From the NCBI GenBank assembly GCA_964372215.1, contig CAYJQC010000005.1, positions 62,001 through 126,000 on the forward strand: a DNA stretch of 64,000 bases. Direction: 5' to 3'. The DNA is from DAIMFL01 sp964372215 (GTDB taxonomy: Bacteria > Pseudomonadota > Alphaproteobacteria > Dongiales > Dongiaceae). The position numbers and the translations under genes are program-made. This document shows positions 50,923 through 59,773 of this stretch, piece after piece (positions within the stretch are counted from its first letter, which is position 1; the number at the start of each line of letters is the position of its first letter). The notes beneath the pieces are model-generated. The model was not told where the DNA came from. It searched no databases and saw only the letters and a program-made list of their open reading frames with translations.

Positions 50923-51433
50923 CAAGCAGACTTCGTCGCCGCCGAGCTCCTCGGTTTCGGCGCCTATGCCGTCGACTCCCGATTCGCCCAAGCCAGCCGC
51001 GAGGAACAGCATGCCGTCGATCATCAGCGCCGATCTGAAAGTCACTGGCGACCTGTTGAGCGACGGCGACATCCAGGTGGACGGCGTGATCGAGGGCGAC
51101 ATCCAGAGCCGCACCGTCACGGTCGGCGAGGCGGCCCATGTCAAAGGCTCGATCTCGGCCGACACGGTCCGGGTGTGCGGCGCGGTGACCGGCCAGGTCA
51201 GGGGAACCTCGGTGACCCTGGCGAAGACCGCCAAGGTGACCGGCGACATCCTGCACCAGACCCTGGCGATCGAGCCCGGCGCCTTCCTCGAGGGCCACTG
51301 CAAGCGTCTCGAGCAGCCGGTCTCCATCGGCGACGCCAAGATGAGCCTGGTCCGCGACGGCGGCAAGGACAAGCCGGCGGCAGCGGTCGCAAGCGGCCCG
51401 CTGGGCGGCGGCGTGGCGGCGTCCGGCCACTGA
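50906..51433 (+). CDS. bacA: Bactofilin
   Basis: 175 residues. The core (~40-140) is a right-handed beta-helix of repeated short units: SIISADLKVTGDLLSDGDIQVDGVIEGDI, then VTVGEAAHVKGSISADTVRVCGAVTGQVRGTSVTLAKTAKVTGDILH. It is flanked by disordered Ser/Pro-rich and Gly/Ala/Lys-rich tails, the normal bactofilin layout. It polymerises without nucleotide at the inner membrane and recruits wall enzymes. The ATG lies inside the end of the M23 gene, so the two are co-translated. Confidence 0.95.
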   Translation: MFSKASKQTSSPPSSSVSAPMPSTPDSPKPAARNSMPSIISADLKVTGDLLSDGDIQVDGVIEGDIQSRTVTVGEAAHVKGSISADTVRVCGAVTGQVRGTSVTLAKTAKVTGDILHQTLAIEPGAFLEGHCKRLEQPVSIGDAKMSLVRDGGKDKPAAAVASGPLGGGVAASGH

Positions 51434-51451
51434 TCCGGCGCAGCGTCCGGC

Positions 51452-52483
51452 TCAGCCGGCGTCGTGCGTGAGCGCGCGGCAGAACGTTTCGGCGTCGACA
51501 TTGCCGCCGGAACAGATCACGGCCGTGGTCCGGCCGCGACCATCGACCTTGCCTGAGAGCAGCGCGGCGAGGCCGACCGCGCCGCCCGGCTCGATCACCA
51601 GCTTCAGCACGCGGAAGGCATAGGCCATGGCGGCGGCGACCTCGGCGTCGCTGACCGCGAGCCCGCCGGCCAGCAGCCGGCGATTGACCTCGAAGGTGAC
51701 GAGCCCGGGTTCGCGCGACAGCAGCGAGTCGCAGAACGACCCCACCGCCTGGTCGTTGGCGAGGCGCCTTCCGGCCGCCAGGGAGCGGCCGGTGTCGTCG
51801 AAGCCGGCCGGCTCGACCGCGTAGACCCGCGCCTGCGGCGCCAGCGCCGCCAGGGCAAGCGCGCAGCCGGCGACCAGCCCGCCGCCGCTGCACGGCACCA
51901 GCAACTGGTCCGGCACCAGGCCCTGTTCCCGCGCCTGCAGCGCGATCTCCCGTCCGGCGGTGCCCTGGCCGGCGATGATGTCCGGGTCGTCATAGGGCGG
52001 CACGATCGCCGCGCCGCGCTCGGCGGCGATCCGCCCGGCGATCTCCTCGCGCCGCTCGCTGGCACGGTCGAAGAACACCACCTCGGCGCCGTAGCCGCGG
52101 GTGTTGGCGACCTTGATGGCGGGCGCGTCGGCCGGCATGACGATGAGCGCCGGGATTCCGGCGATCTCGGCGGCGGCCGCGACCCCCTGGGCGTGGTTGC
52201 CCGAGGAATAGGCGACGATCGCGCGCGGCCGCTCCGGGCCCTGCGCCAGTCGGGCGATCCTGTTGTAGGCGCCACGGAACTTGAACGAGCCGGTACGCTG
52301 CAGCGTCTCGGCCTTGATCAGCACCCGGCCGCCCACCGCCGCGTCGAGGGCGGCGTTCGACAGCAGCGGCGTGACCACGGCGCGTCCCGCCAGGCGCTCG
52401 GCCGCGGCCTCGATATCGGCGAAGCCCGGCGGCTGTGCCGCGCGGGAGTCAGCCGCAGTCGCGGAGGAAGGCGTCGAGGGCAT
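51452..52483 (-). CDS. Threonine/serine dehydratase-like PLP enzyme
   Basis: 343 residues of the fold-type II PLP family. The Schiff-base Lys68 is in TGSFKFRGAYN; YSSGNHAQGVAAAAEIAG, the Gly-rich phosphate loop VPCSGGGLVAGCALAL and the C-terminal PGGAVGLAALLSG are all present. There is no ACT regulatory domain, so it resembles catabolic threonine dehydratase or serine racemase/hydroxyaspartate dehydratase rather than biosynthetic IlvA. ATG 52483 lies inside the 3' end of the hydrolase gene (35-base overlap); the frame is open to 52561. Confidence 0.9.
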   Translation of the reverse strand: MPSTPSSATAADSRAAQPPGFADIEAAAERLAGRAVVTPLLSNAALDAAVGGRVLIKAETLQRTGSFKFRGAYNRIARLAQGPERPRAIVAYSSGNHAQGVAAAAEIAGIPALIVMPADAPAIKVANTRGYGAEVVFFDRASERREEIAGRIAAERGAAIVPPYDDPDIIAGQGTAGREIALQAREQGLVPDQLLVPCSGGGLVAGCALALAALAPQARVYAVEPAGFDDTGRSLAAGRRLANDQAVGSFCDSLLSREPGLVTFEVNRRLLAGGLAVSDAEVAAAMAYAFRVLKLVIEPGGAVGLAALLSGKVDGRGRTTAVICSGGNVDAETFCRALTHDAG

Positions 52484-53339
52484 TGCGGGCCTCGGGCTCG
52501 TCGAGGGTGGGAGTATGTCCGACTCCGGCGACGGTGACACGCCGCATGGCCGGATGCTCACGCTGCATACGGTCGAACGTCTCCGCGGTCAACAGGTCGG
52601 AAAGCACGCCGCGCAGGGCGAGGGTCGGGATCGGCCGCAGCGCGCGGAACAGCGGCCACAGGTCGGGAACCCGGCTGCCGGCCGCCAGCGGCCGGGCCAG
52701 CGCGACGTCCCAGTCGACATGGAGCCGGCCGTCGGACCCCGAGCGAAATGTGCCTTCGGCGATGTGTCGCCAATCCGCCTCGCTCTTCTCGCCGACGCTG
52801 CTGAAGGTGTCCTTGACGAAGCGGAGCGCCGCGGCCCAGTCGGGCTGCGGATGATCGCGGCCGACATAGCCGCGGATCCGCTCCAGCCCGGCCGCGTGCA
52901 GCACCGGACCGACGTCGTTCAGCACGACGCCGGCGAGGCTGGCCGGCTGGGCGACGGCCAGCCCCATGGCCAGCAGGCCGCCGAGCGAGGTGCCGATCAC
53001 CACGACGCGGTGCAGGTTCGCGGCGGCCAGGAGCTGGAGGATGTCGCCGACGTAGTTGCGCGGCTGGTAGTTGCGCCAGTCGGGGTCGTAGGCCGAGCGC
53101 CCGCGCCCGCGATAGTCCGGGCAGATCGCCCGGCGGCCGGCGGCCAGCCGGCTGGCGAGCCGGTCGTAGTCGTGGGAGTTGCGGGTCAGCCCGGTCAGGC
53201 ACAGCAGCGGAGTCGCCGCGACCAGCGGATCGCCGTAGTCGCGGTAGTACAGCCGCAGCCCGTCCTGGGCGCTGAAACAGCGCTCGCGATACCCGGACGG
53301 GTGTGCGTCTGGCGGCTGGTCCGCGAGGGGCGTATCCAT
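52449..53339 (-). CDS. Alpha/beta hydrolase
   Basis: 296 residues. LLCLTGLTRNSHDYDRLASRLA (oxyanion region), CPDYRGRGRSAYD, the nucleophile elbow VVIGTSLGGLLAMGLA with Ser, a cap region with many Trp/Arg, then VAGVGHTPTLDEPEA with the catalytic His. It is typical of small-substrate esterases or C-C hydrolases; substrate unknown. ATG 53339 is chosen at the usual family start; the frame is open well upstream through the neighbour. Overlap with the dehydratase gene suggests co-transcription. Confidence 0.88.
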   Translation of the reverse strand: MDTPLADQPPDAHPSGYRERCFSAQDGLRLYYRDYGDPLVAATPLLCLTGLTRNSHDYDRLASRLAAGRRAICPDYRGRGRSAYDPDWRNYQPRNYVGDILQLLAAANLHRVVVIGTSLGGLLAMGLAVAQPASLAGVVLNDVGPVLHAAGLERIRGYVGRDHPQPDWAAALRFVKDTFSSVGEKSEADWRHIAEGTFRSGSDGRLHVDWDVALARPLAAGSRVPDLWPLFRALRPIPTLALRGVLSDLLTAETFDRMQREHPAMRRVTVAGVGHTPTLDEPEARNALDAFLRDCG

Positions 53340-53358
53340 GGGCGCGGCGCCGGTGGGC

Positions 53359-54048
53359 TCAGGCCCGGGACAGCAGCGGTGGCAGGGCGGCGAGTTCCGA
53401 GATCTCGGCCGCGGGCTGGGCCGGCAGGCGCTCGCGTGGCTGGCGATAGCGGTTGACCCAGACCACGCGAAAGCCGAAACGGGCGGCGCCGGCCGCGTCC
53501 CAGCCGTTCGAACTGAGGAAGCAGATGCGGTCCGCCGCGATGCCGAGCCGGTCGACCGCGAGCTGGTAGACCGAAGGGTGCGGTTTGTAGATGCCGACCT
53601 CCTCGACCGACAGCACCGCGTCGAGCAGGTGATCGATGCCGGCGCTGGTGACCGCGGCTTCCAGCATGGCTGGGCTGCCGTTCGACAGGATCGCGGTGCC
53701 GAGATCCAGCCGCCGCAGCGCCGCCAGCGTCGCCGGCACTTCGGGAAACGCGTCGAGGCGCTGATAGACCTCGAGCAGGCGCGCGCGCAGCCCGGCATCG
53801 GCGAGGCCGGTCGCGCCGAACGCATAGTCGAGCGCGTCGGCCGTCACCTCGGCGAAATCCGCGTGGGCCCCCATCAGGCTGCGCAGCCACGTGTACTCCA
53901 GCTGCTTCTGGCGCCACAGGGCCGACAGCGCATCGGCCTTGGGCCCGAGCGCGTCGCGACAGCGCGCAGCGGCCGAATGCACGTCGAACAGCGTGCCGTA
54001 GGCATCGAAGACACAGGCGCCGATGGAGGCGAGAGGGCTGGCCGGCAT
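53359..54048 (-). CDS. Haloacid dehalogenase type II (HAD family)
   Basis: 229 residues. The nucleophile Asp15 lies in CVFDAYGTLFDVHSAAARC, followed by WRQKQLEYTWLRSLMG, DLGTAILSNGSPAMLEAAVTSAG (Ser/Asn motif II), YKPHPSVYQLAVDRLG (Lys motif III) and FLSSNGWDAAGAARFGF with VVWVNR (motif IV). These are the hallmarks of L-2-haloacid dehalogenases, though many homologues are phosphatases. GGGAG precedes ATG 54048. It forms a minus-strand run with the hydrolase and dehydratase genes; a shared pathway is not evident. Confidence 0.92.
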   Translation of the reverse strand: MPASPLASIGACVFDAYGTLFDVHSAAARCRDALGPKADALSALWRQKQLEYTWLRSLMGAHADFAEVTADALDYAFGATGLADAGLRARLLEVYQRLDAFPEVPATLAALRRLDLGTAILSNGSPAMLEAAVTSAGIDHLLDAVLSVEEVGIYKPHPSVYQLAVDRLGIAADRICFLSSNGWDAAGAARFGFRVVWVNRYRQPRERLPAQPAAEISELAALPPLLSRA

Positions 54049-54097
54049 GGCGCTCCCGATGGCCGTGCGCCAGACCCCGGCGCCGCGCCGGGCGAGG

Positions 54098-56065
54098 TCA
54101 GTGCACGGTGGTTCCGAGATCCGGTTCCCGCGTCTCGGCGACCTGAGTATCGCCCAGGCGGTGGCGGTAGACCATCAGGTTCTCGATCACCCGCTGCACG
54201 TAGTTGCGGGTCTCCGAGAACGGAATGCTCTCGATCCAGTCGATCACGTCGATCTCGGCCTCGCGCGGATCGCCATAGACCCGCATCCATTCCACGGAGC
54301 GCGACGGGCCGGCGTTGTAGGCGGCGATCGCCAGGATGTAGGACCCGCGGAACCGCTCGATCAGCTCCTGCAGATAGGCGCTGCCCAGGCGGATGTTGTA
54401 GCTGGGATCGCGGGTCAGCTTCTTCTCTTCGTATTTCAGCCCGGCCTGCTTGGCGACGTGCTTGGCGGTCGACGGCATCAGCTGCATCAGGCCGCGTGCG
54501 CCGGCGGAGCTGACGGCGGTGACCGCGAACGCGCTCTCCTGGCGGATCACGCCGAGCACCAGGGCATTCTCCGGCCCGAGACCCGACGGCAGGTCGCGCA
54601 GCGGATAGAGATACTCGACCAGCTCGATGCCGCTGCGCCTTGCCTCTTTGGAGGCCACCACCATGAGGTCGTTGCGGCCCTGCTCGGCGGCGAGGTCGGC
54701 GATCAGGCGGTGGTCGCCCGGCGTCTTGGCATGGTCGACCAGCCGCACCACGAACGGGCGGGCGCGGTCGAGCTGGTCGACTTGGCCGAGCATCCGCACG
54801 ACCCGCACCAGCTCGTCGCGGTCGAAGGCGGCGATCTGCTCCGCGGTCGGCTGCGGCAGGGTCGGGAAGCGCTGAGCCTCGCCGGTGCCGAGGCGCTGGG
54901 CGGCGAGCTGGCCGTAATAGGTGGTCATGCTGTCGGCGGCGGTACGGTACCAGTTGCGGGCGAGCGCGGTCTCGCCCATTGCCTCGGCGGCGCGGCCGGC
55001 CCAGTAGGCGCCGCGCGACTGGCTGACCGAGCTGGTGACCCCGGCATAGAGCCGGGCGAAATGCTCATAGGCCGGCTGCGGCTCGCCCAGGAAGCGGAGC
55101 GCGATCCAGCCCGCGAGCCATTCGCCGTCGGCAAAGGCGGTGCCGGACTCGGCACCATGATGCTGCGCCAGCCGGTAGGCGACCGAGATGTCGCCGCGGG
55201 TCAGTGCCCGCCTGGCGGCGTCCTCGACCTCGCGCCACATCAGGTCAGGCTTGCGCACGCCGGCGACCGGCGGATCGAGCAGCTCGACGACTTCCTCGTA
55301 GAGTCCCTTGATCCGGCGCCAGCGGGCTCGGTCGTAGATCAGGCCGGGGTCCTTGCGGAGCGCCGCGGGAACCCGCTTCACCGCGCCGTCGACCCCGGGG
55401 TCCATGGCCATCAGCCGCAGCCGTGCGTCGGCCAGCAGCCGATGCCCTTCGTCGACCCGCGGCAGCATGCGGCGGGCGGCGGATTCCTGCCGGTCCCATA
55501 GCAGCCGGTCGAGCCGGGCGACGTGATCTTCGGCGCGCAGCTGCTTCTTGAACAGGCCGAGGAACTCCTTCTCCTCGTCCGCCGCCATGTCCTGCTCGAC
55601 CCAGCCGCGCCGGACCAGGTCGCGCGCCTGTTCCTGGCGGCCGAGGTCGAACAGCGCGGCACCTAGGCGCATCACCCCGGCGGCGGTCGCTGGCGTGCGA
55701 TCGCCGAACCAGGCGGCGACCGAGGCGTCATCGAGGCCCCTGGGCATGGCCCGCTCGGCGTTGCTGCGCAGCGTCGCCAGCAGCGGCCAATCGGGGTTGT
55801 CGGCCAGGAAGCCGCGCATCTCCTCGAAACTGCGCCCCGGCCCGGGCTGGGTCAGGTCGAGCCACCGGATCACCTTGGCGAGCAGCGGGTTCTTGGCGCG
55901 GTCGGCGAGCTGGCGCGCCTTGACCCACTGCTCCTTGTCGGCAGCGGCGAAAGCGTCCTGGTAGAGCTGCTGGTCGCGTGCCGACAGCCGGTCGCTCGCC
56001 GCGGCGGGCGCGGCGGCGAGGCCGACGAGGACCAGAAGCAACAGGCGGCACAGCAGCTGCGACAC
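54098..56065 (-). CDS. slt: Soluble lytic murein transglycosylase (Slt70-like)
   Basis: 655 residues. Signal peptide MSQLLCRLLLLVLVGLAAAPAAA, a long alpha-superhelical U/L domain (tandem helical repeats such as KARQLADRAKNPLLAKVIRWLDL), and a C-terminal GH23 domain. Catalytic Glu510 is in GVIRQESAFAVTAVSSAGARGLMQLMPSTAK, with NIRLGSAYLQELIERFRGSYILAIAAYNAG completing the fold. It cleaves peptidoglycan glycans with 1,6-anhydro products. It starts with GTG 56065 behind AGGGGA. It is divergent from dapA across ~210 bases that contain an A/T-rich TATATCATATG patch. Confidence 0.95.
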   Translation of the reverse strand: MSQLLCRLLLLVLVGLAAAPAAASDRLSARDQQLYQDAFAAADKEQWVKARQLADRAKNPLLAKVIRWLDLTQPGPGRSFEEMRGFLADNPDWPLLATLRSNAERAMPRGLDDASVAAWFGDRTPATAAGVMRLGAALFDLGRQEQARDLVRRGWVEQDMAADEEKEFLGLFKKQLRAEDHVARLDRLLWDRQESAARRMLPRVDEGHRLLADARLRLMAMDPGVDGAVKRVPAALRKDPGLIYDRARWRRIKGLYEEVVELLDPPVAGVRKPDLMWREVEDAARRALTRGDISVAYRLAQHHGAESGTAFADGEWLAGWIALRFLGEPQPAYEHFARLYAGVTSSVSQSRGAYWAGRAAEAMGETALARNWYRTAADSMTTYYGQLAAQRLGTGEAQRFPTLPQPTAEQIAAFDRDELVRVVRMLGQVDQLDRARPFVVRLVDHAKTPGDHRLIADLAAEQGRNDLMVVASKEARRSGIELVEYLYPLRDLPSGLGPENALVLGVIRQESAFAVTAVSSAGARGLMQLMPSTAKHVAKQAGLKYEEKKLTRDPSYNIRLGSAYLQELIERFRGSYILAIAAYNAGPSRSVEWMRVYGDPREAEIDVIDWIESIPFSETRNYVQRVIENLMVYRHRLGDTQVAETREPDLGTTVH

Positions 56066-56276
56066 GGCGAATCCCCTGGCGAGCCCGTCGGCCCGCGGAT
56101 GATGGTAGCGGAGGTCCGTATATCATATGCTGACGGAAGGTTAAGAAACATGAACCCCGCGCCGGAATCCAGATAGCCGGCCGCCGGCTGGCGGGAGCCC
56201 GAGCTTGCGAGGGTGGGGGCCGGTGGCTATGGTGCCGGGCCTTCGCCAAACTGCGATTTTCTGTCGGGAGCGCGCC

Positions 56277-57152
56277 ATGTTCAGGGGATCCTTCACCGCA
56301 TTGATCACGCCGTTCAGCAACGGCTCGGTCGACGAGAAGGCGTTCCAGGATTTCGTCGAGTGGCAGATCGCCGAGGGCGCCCACGGGCTGGTGCCGGTCG
56401 GCACCACCGGCGAGTCGCCGACCCTCGACCATGACGAGCACAAGCGGGTGGTCGAGCTCTGCATCGAGGCCGCGGCGCGCCGGGTTCCCGTCATCGCCGG
56501 GACCGGGTCGAACTCGACCGCCGAGGCGGTCGACCTCACCCGGCACGCCAAGGAGGCGGGGGCCGATGCGGCGCTGATCGTGCTGCCCTACTACAACAAG
56601 CCGACGCCGGAGGGGCAGTACCGGCATTTCAAGGCAATCCACGACGCGGTCGACCTGCCGATCATCATCTACAACGTGCCGCCGCGCAGCGCCGTCGACA
56701 TGACCGTGGAGACCATGGCGCGGCTGGCGGAGCTCGACAACATCGTCGGCGTCAAGGACGCGACCGCCGACCTGACCCGGCCGCTCTCCACCCGGCTCGC
56801 CATCAAGAAGCCGTTCTGCCAGCTCTCGGGCGAGGACGGCACCGCCCTGGCGTTCCTGGCGAGCGGCGGCCACGGCTGCATCTCGGTCACCGCCAACGTC
56901 GCGCCGCGGCTCTGCGCCGAGATGCAGAACGCCTGGCTCGCCGGCGATGTCGCCAAGGCCGGCGAGATCCAGGACCGGCTCTATCCCCTGCACAAGGCGC
57001 TGTTCTGCGAGACCAGCCCCGGCCCGGTGAAGTACGCCGCCAGCCTGCTCGGCCGGGCCTCGGCGGAAGCCCGGCTGCCGCTCTGCGAGATCGCCGAGGC
57101 GAGCAAGCAGAAGGTCAAGGCCGCCATGCAGTCGGCCGCCCTGCTGAACTGA
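56277..57152 (+). CDS. dapA: 4-hydroxy-tetrahydrodipicolinate synthase
   Basis: 291 residues, MFRGSFTALITPFSNGSVD start. GTTGESPTLDHDEH carries the Thr-Thr pair of the proton relay, Tyr132 lies in IIIYNVPPRSA, and the Schiff-base Lys160 in IVGVKDATAD; IAGTGSNST and LPYYNKPTPEG are also present. It condenses pyruvate with aspartate semialdehyde, the first step to lysine and diaminopimelate. CGGGAG lies 6 bases before ATG 56277. Next to slt and smpB, as in many Alphaproteobacteria. Confidence 0.97.
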   Translation: MFRGSFTALITPFSNGSVDEKAFQDFVEWQIAEGAHGLVPVGTTGESPTLDHDEHKRVVELCIEAAARRVPVIAGTGSNSTAEAVDLTRHAKEAGADAALIVLPYYNKPTPEGQYRHFKAIHDAVDLPIIIYNVPPRSAVDMTVETMARLAELDNIVGVKDATADLTRPLSTRLAIKKPFCQLSGEDGTALAFLASGGHGCISVTANVAPRLCAEMQNAWLAGDVAKAGEIQDRLYPLHKALFCETSPGPVKYAASLLGRASAEARLPLCEIAEASKQKVKAAMQSAALLN

Positions 57153-57165
57153 CGCCGGCGGGGAC

Positions 57166-57636
57166 ATGGCCAAGGCCGATCCGGAACGGCGGGTGGTTGC
57201 CCAGAACCGCCGCGCCCGCCACGACTACTTCATCGAGGACACGATCGAGGCCGGCATCATGCTGCTCGGCAGCGAAGTGAAGAGCCTGCGCGGCGGCAAG
57301 GCCAGCATCGGCGAGTCCTATGCGGCGGACCAGGGCGGCGAGCTGTTCCTGGTGAACGCCTACATTCCCGAGTACGGCGGCGCCAACCAGTTCAACCACG
57401 AGCCGAAACGGCCGCGCAAGCTGCTGGTCCACCGGCGCGAGATGGGCAAGCTGCTGGGCGCCATCACCCGCGACGGCATGACCTTGGTGCCGCTCGACAT
57501 CCACTTCAATCCGCGCGGCATCGCCAAGGTCCTGCTCGGCCTGGCCAAGGGCAAGCGCAAGGGCGACAAGCGCGAGACGGTCAAGGAGCGCGACTGGCAG
57601 CGCGACAAGGCGCGGCTGATGCGCAGCCGAGGCTGA
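57166..57636 (+). CDS. smpB: SsrA-binding protein SmpB
   Basis: 156 residues. VVAQNRRARHDYFIEDTIEAGIMLLGSEVKSLR, SYAADQGGELFLVNAYIPEY and KLLVHRREMGKLLGAITRDGMTLVPL are unmistakable SmpB segments, and the basic C-terminal tail (KGKRKGDKRETVKERDWQRDKARLMR) is intact. It delivers tmRNA to stalled ribosomes (trans-translation). It follows dapA after 13 bases and is likely co-transcribed. Its stop is 6 bases from the convergent glycosylase gene. Confidence 0.97.
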   Translation: MAKADPERRVVAQNRRARHDYFIEDTIEAGIMLLGSEVKSLRGGKASIGESYAADQGGELFLVNAYIPEYGGANQFNHEPKRPRKLLVHRREMGKLLGAITRDGMTLVPLDIHFNPRGIAKVLLGLAKGKRKGDKRETVKERDWQRDKARLMRSRG

Positions 57637-57642
57637 GCCGCC

Positions 57643-58314
57643 TCAGCCGGCCAGCGACCCCTGGAGGCCCGCGAACACCGACTCGAACATGTCCGTGGTC
57701 AACCGGCCGGTGTTGGTGTTGTAGCGCGAGCAGTGATAGCTGTCCGCCAGCAGCAGCCCGATCGGCAGGCGGTGCCGGGCGCCGTGGGCGAAGGGGAAGG
57801 CGGCGCGGCGCTGCTTGAGGGCGGCCAGCACCGAGCCGTGCGCCACCGTGCCGAGCGCCAGGATCGCCGCGAGGTTCGGCATGGCGGCGATCTCGGCCAC
57901 CAGGAAGCTGCGGCAGGTGTTGATCTCCGCCGGCGTCGGCTTGTTCTCCGGCGGCACACAGCGCACCGCGTTGGTGATCCGGCAGTCGGCCAGGCTCAGG
58001 CCGTCATCGGGCCGCTGGCCGAAGCTGCCGCGGGCAAAGCCGAACTTGATCAAGGTGGGATAGAGCAGGTCGCCGGCATAGTCGCCGGTGAACGGCCGGC
58101 CGGTGCGGTTGGCGCCCTTGAGGCCAGGGGCCAGGCCGACCACCAGAAGCCGCGCGTCGAGCGGCCCGAAGGCGGGAACCGGCGCATTGAACCAGCCGGG
58201 TTGCGCCGACCGGTTGCCGGCCCGGAAGGCGACGAGCCGCGGGCAGACCGAACAGTCGCGGCCCGGATACAGGGCGTCCGGATCCCCGGCCGCAGGAATC
58301 GATCGTGGGGGCAT
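57643..58314 (-). CDS. Family 5-type uracil-DNA glycosylase (Fe-S)
   Basis: About 223 residues. Cys ligands for a 4Fe-4S cluster are visible: DCSVCPRLVAFR near the N-terminus, and CVPPENKPTPAEINTC further in. LLVVGLAPGLKGANRTGRPFTGDYAGDLLY is motif 1 (GLAPG, family 4/5), and LLLADSYHCSRYNTNTGRL is the motif 2 region with the HCSR-type His. Family 5 enzymes (UdgB) remove uracil and also hypoxanthine from DNA. ATG 58314 is used; GTG 58338 is an alternative. Confidence 0.9.
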   Translation of the reverse strand: MPPRSIPAAGDPDALYPGRDCSVCPRLVAFRAGNRSAQPGWFNAPVPAFGPLDARLLVVGLAPGLKGANRTGRPFTGDYAGDLLYPTLIKFGFARGSFGQRPDDGLSLADCRITNAVRCVPPENKPTPAEINTCRSFLVAEIAAMPNLAAILALGTVAHGSVLAALKQRRAAFPFAHGARHRLPIGLLLADSYHCSRYNTNTGRLTTDMFESVFAGLQGSLAG

Positions 58315-58351
58315 GGCTGCGGCGCCCGCCGCCGTCACCGGGTCCGCCCGA

Positions 58352-58951
58352 TCAGGACAGTTCGTTGCCGGTTTCGGCGGGGGTCGACACGTGCTGCGGC
58401 CGGCTGTTCTGGGGGTTGTGCGCGCGGGCGATCTGGGACGACAGGTCCTCGAGCTCGACGAAGCGGTCGGCCTGGCGGCGCAGCTCGTCGGCGACCATGG
58501 GCGGCTGCGAGCGGACCGTGCTGACCACGGTCACCCGCACGCCCTTGCGCTGCACCGCCTCGACCAGCCGGCGGAAATCGCCGTCGCCCGAGAACAGCAC
58601 GATATGGTCGACATGGTCGGCCAGCTCCATCACGTCGATGGCCAGCTCGATGTCCATGTTGCCCTTGATCTTGCGCCGGCCGGCGGAGTCGGTGAACTCC
58701 TTGGTCGGCTTGGTCACCATGGTGTAGCCGTTGTAGTCCAGCCAGTCGACCAGCGGCCGGATCGGCGAGTATTCCTGGTCTTCGATCAGCGCGGTGTAAT
58801 AGAACGCCCGGATCAGGCGGCAGGCGGCGGTGAAGCTGTCGAGCAGCCGTTTGTAGTCGATGTCGAAGGCGAGCGCCTTGGCGGCGGCGTAGAGATTGGC
58901 GCCGTCGATGAAGATGGCGACGCGTTCCTGCGGATGAAATTTCAGTATCAT
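58352..58951 (-). CDS. NYN-domain (LabA/DUF88) putative ribonuclease
   Basis: 199 residues. The PIN-like NYN fold has its acidic residues: VAIFIDGANLYAAAKALAFDIDY (Asp, Asn), GNMDIELAIDVMELADHVDHIVLFSGDGDFRRLVEAVQRKG (Asp cluster). NYN proteins are Mg-dependent RNases or RNA-binding proteins (family knowledge). The C-terminal tail is Pro/Asn-rich. ATG 58951 is at the family N-terminus; the longer open frame to 59431 overlaps folK and is not coding. It is divergent from folK. Confidence 0.92.
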   Translation of the reverse strand: MILKFHPQERVAIFIDGANLYAAAKALAFDIDYKRLLDSFTAACRLIRAFYYTALIEDQEYSPIRPLVDWLDYNGYTMVTKPTKEFTDSAGRRKIKGNMDIELAIDVMELADHVDHIVLFSGDGDFRRLVEAVQRKGVRVTVVSTVRSQPPMVADELRRQADRFVELEDLSSQIARAHNPQNSRPQHVSTPAETGNELS

Positions 58952-59105
58952 GTCGGGTTCCAAATGATGCGATGGGACAATGCAACTTCCGATATCCGGC
59001 GAGACCCGGGCTCGCCACCCCGAAAGTGGGCGCCGGCGACTCGCGCCGGCCACTGAACCATAATTGGGGCGACTTTCCCGGCGAGACAAGCGCGCAGGCC
59101 AGCCC

Positions 59106-59693
59106 ATGCCACGCCAGAGCCCTTTACCCGGCCGCGATTCCGGACCGAGCCGACCTGGCCCGATCCTGATCGGGCTGGGCGCCAACCTGTCGAGCGAGCG
59201 GTTCGGCAGCCCGCGCGACACCCTCGAGGCCGCGCTGGCCGAGCTGGTGCGCCGCGGGCTGCGGATCCTGCGGCGGGCGCGCTGGTACGAGAGCGCGCCG
59301 GTGCCGCCGTCCGGCCAGCCCTGGTACGTCAATGGCGTGGCCGCGGTCGAGACCATGCTGGGGCCGGAGGCGCTGCTCGCCGTCCTGCATGAGGTCGAGC
59401 GGGAATTCGGCCGGGTCCGCGGCGAGCGCAACGCCGCCCGGGTGGTCGATCTCGACCTGCTGGCCTACGGCGATCTGGTCCGCCCCGGGCCCGGGGCGCC
59501 GATCCTGCCGCATCCGCGGGCGGCGGAGCGCGCCTTCGTCCTGCTGCCGCTGGCCGAGATCGCGCCCGGCTGGCACCTGCCAGGAAACGGCCGCAGCGTC
59601 GAGGCGCTGATCGCCGCCCTGCCCGAAGGCCAGCAAATCCGGCCGCTGCAGGGCGATAGCGGAAGTGTCGAAGAATCCGCCCGAACATGTTGA
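59106..59693 (+). CDS. folK: 6-hydroxymethyl-dihydropterin pyrophosphokinase
   Basis: 195 residues. ILIGLGANLSSERFGSPRDTLEAAL, ARWYESAPVPPSGQPWYVNGVAAVET, EREFGRVRGERNAARVVDLDLLAYGD (HPPK signature with catalytic Asp pair) and ILPHPRAAERAFVLLPLAEIAPGW are all in place. It transfers pyrophosphate from ATP to the pterin in folate synthesis. ATG 59106 is chosen; an upstream ATG at 59064 would add an unlikely basic tail. It is followed by rpoZ, with a promoter-like stretch overlapping its end. Confidence 0.95.
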   Translation: MPRQSPLPGRDSGPSRPGPILIGLGANLSSERFGSPRDTLEAALAELVRRGLRILRRARWYESAPVPPSGQPWYVNGVAAVETMLGPEALLAVLHEVEREFGRVRGERNAARVVDLDLLAYGDLVRPGPGAPILPHPRAAERAFVLLPLAEIAPGWHLPGNGRSVEALIAALPEGQQIRPLQGDSGSVEESARTC

Positions 59694-59723
59694 CACACCT
59701 TGCTTTGTGCGATGCGGGATAAT
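59690..59723 (+). promoter_or_regulatory. Promoter-like elements before rpoZ
   Basis: A perfect TTGACA (59690-59695) overlaps the folK stop, and GATAAT (59718-59723) lies in the only A/T-rich patch upstream of rpoZ. The spacing of 22 bases is too long for a standard sigma-70 promoter, so only one of the two boxes may be real. Confidence 0.35.
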
Positions 59724-59773
59724 ATATTTGGTCAGTTCAGCATCCTACCCGGTTCTTTGGAGAGCGACGAAAC

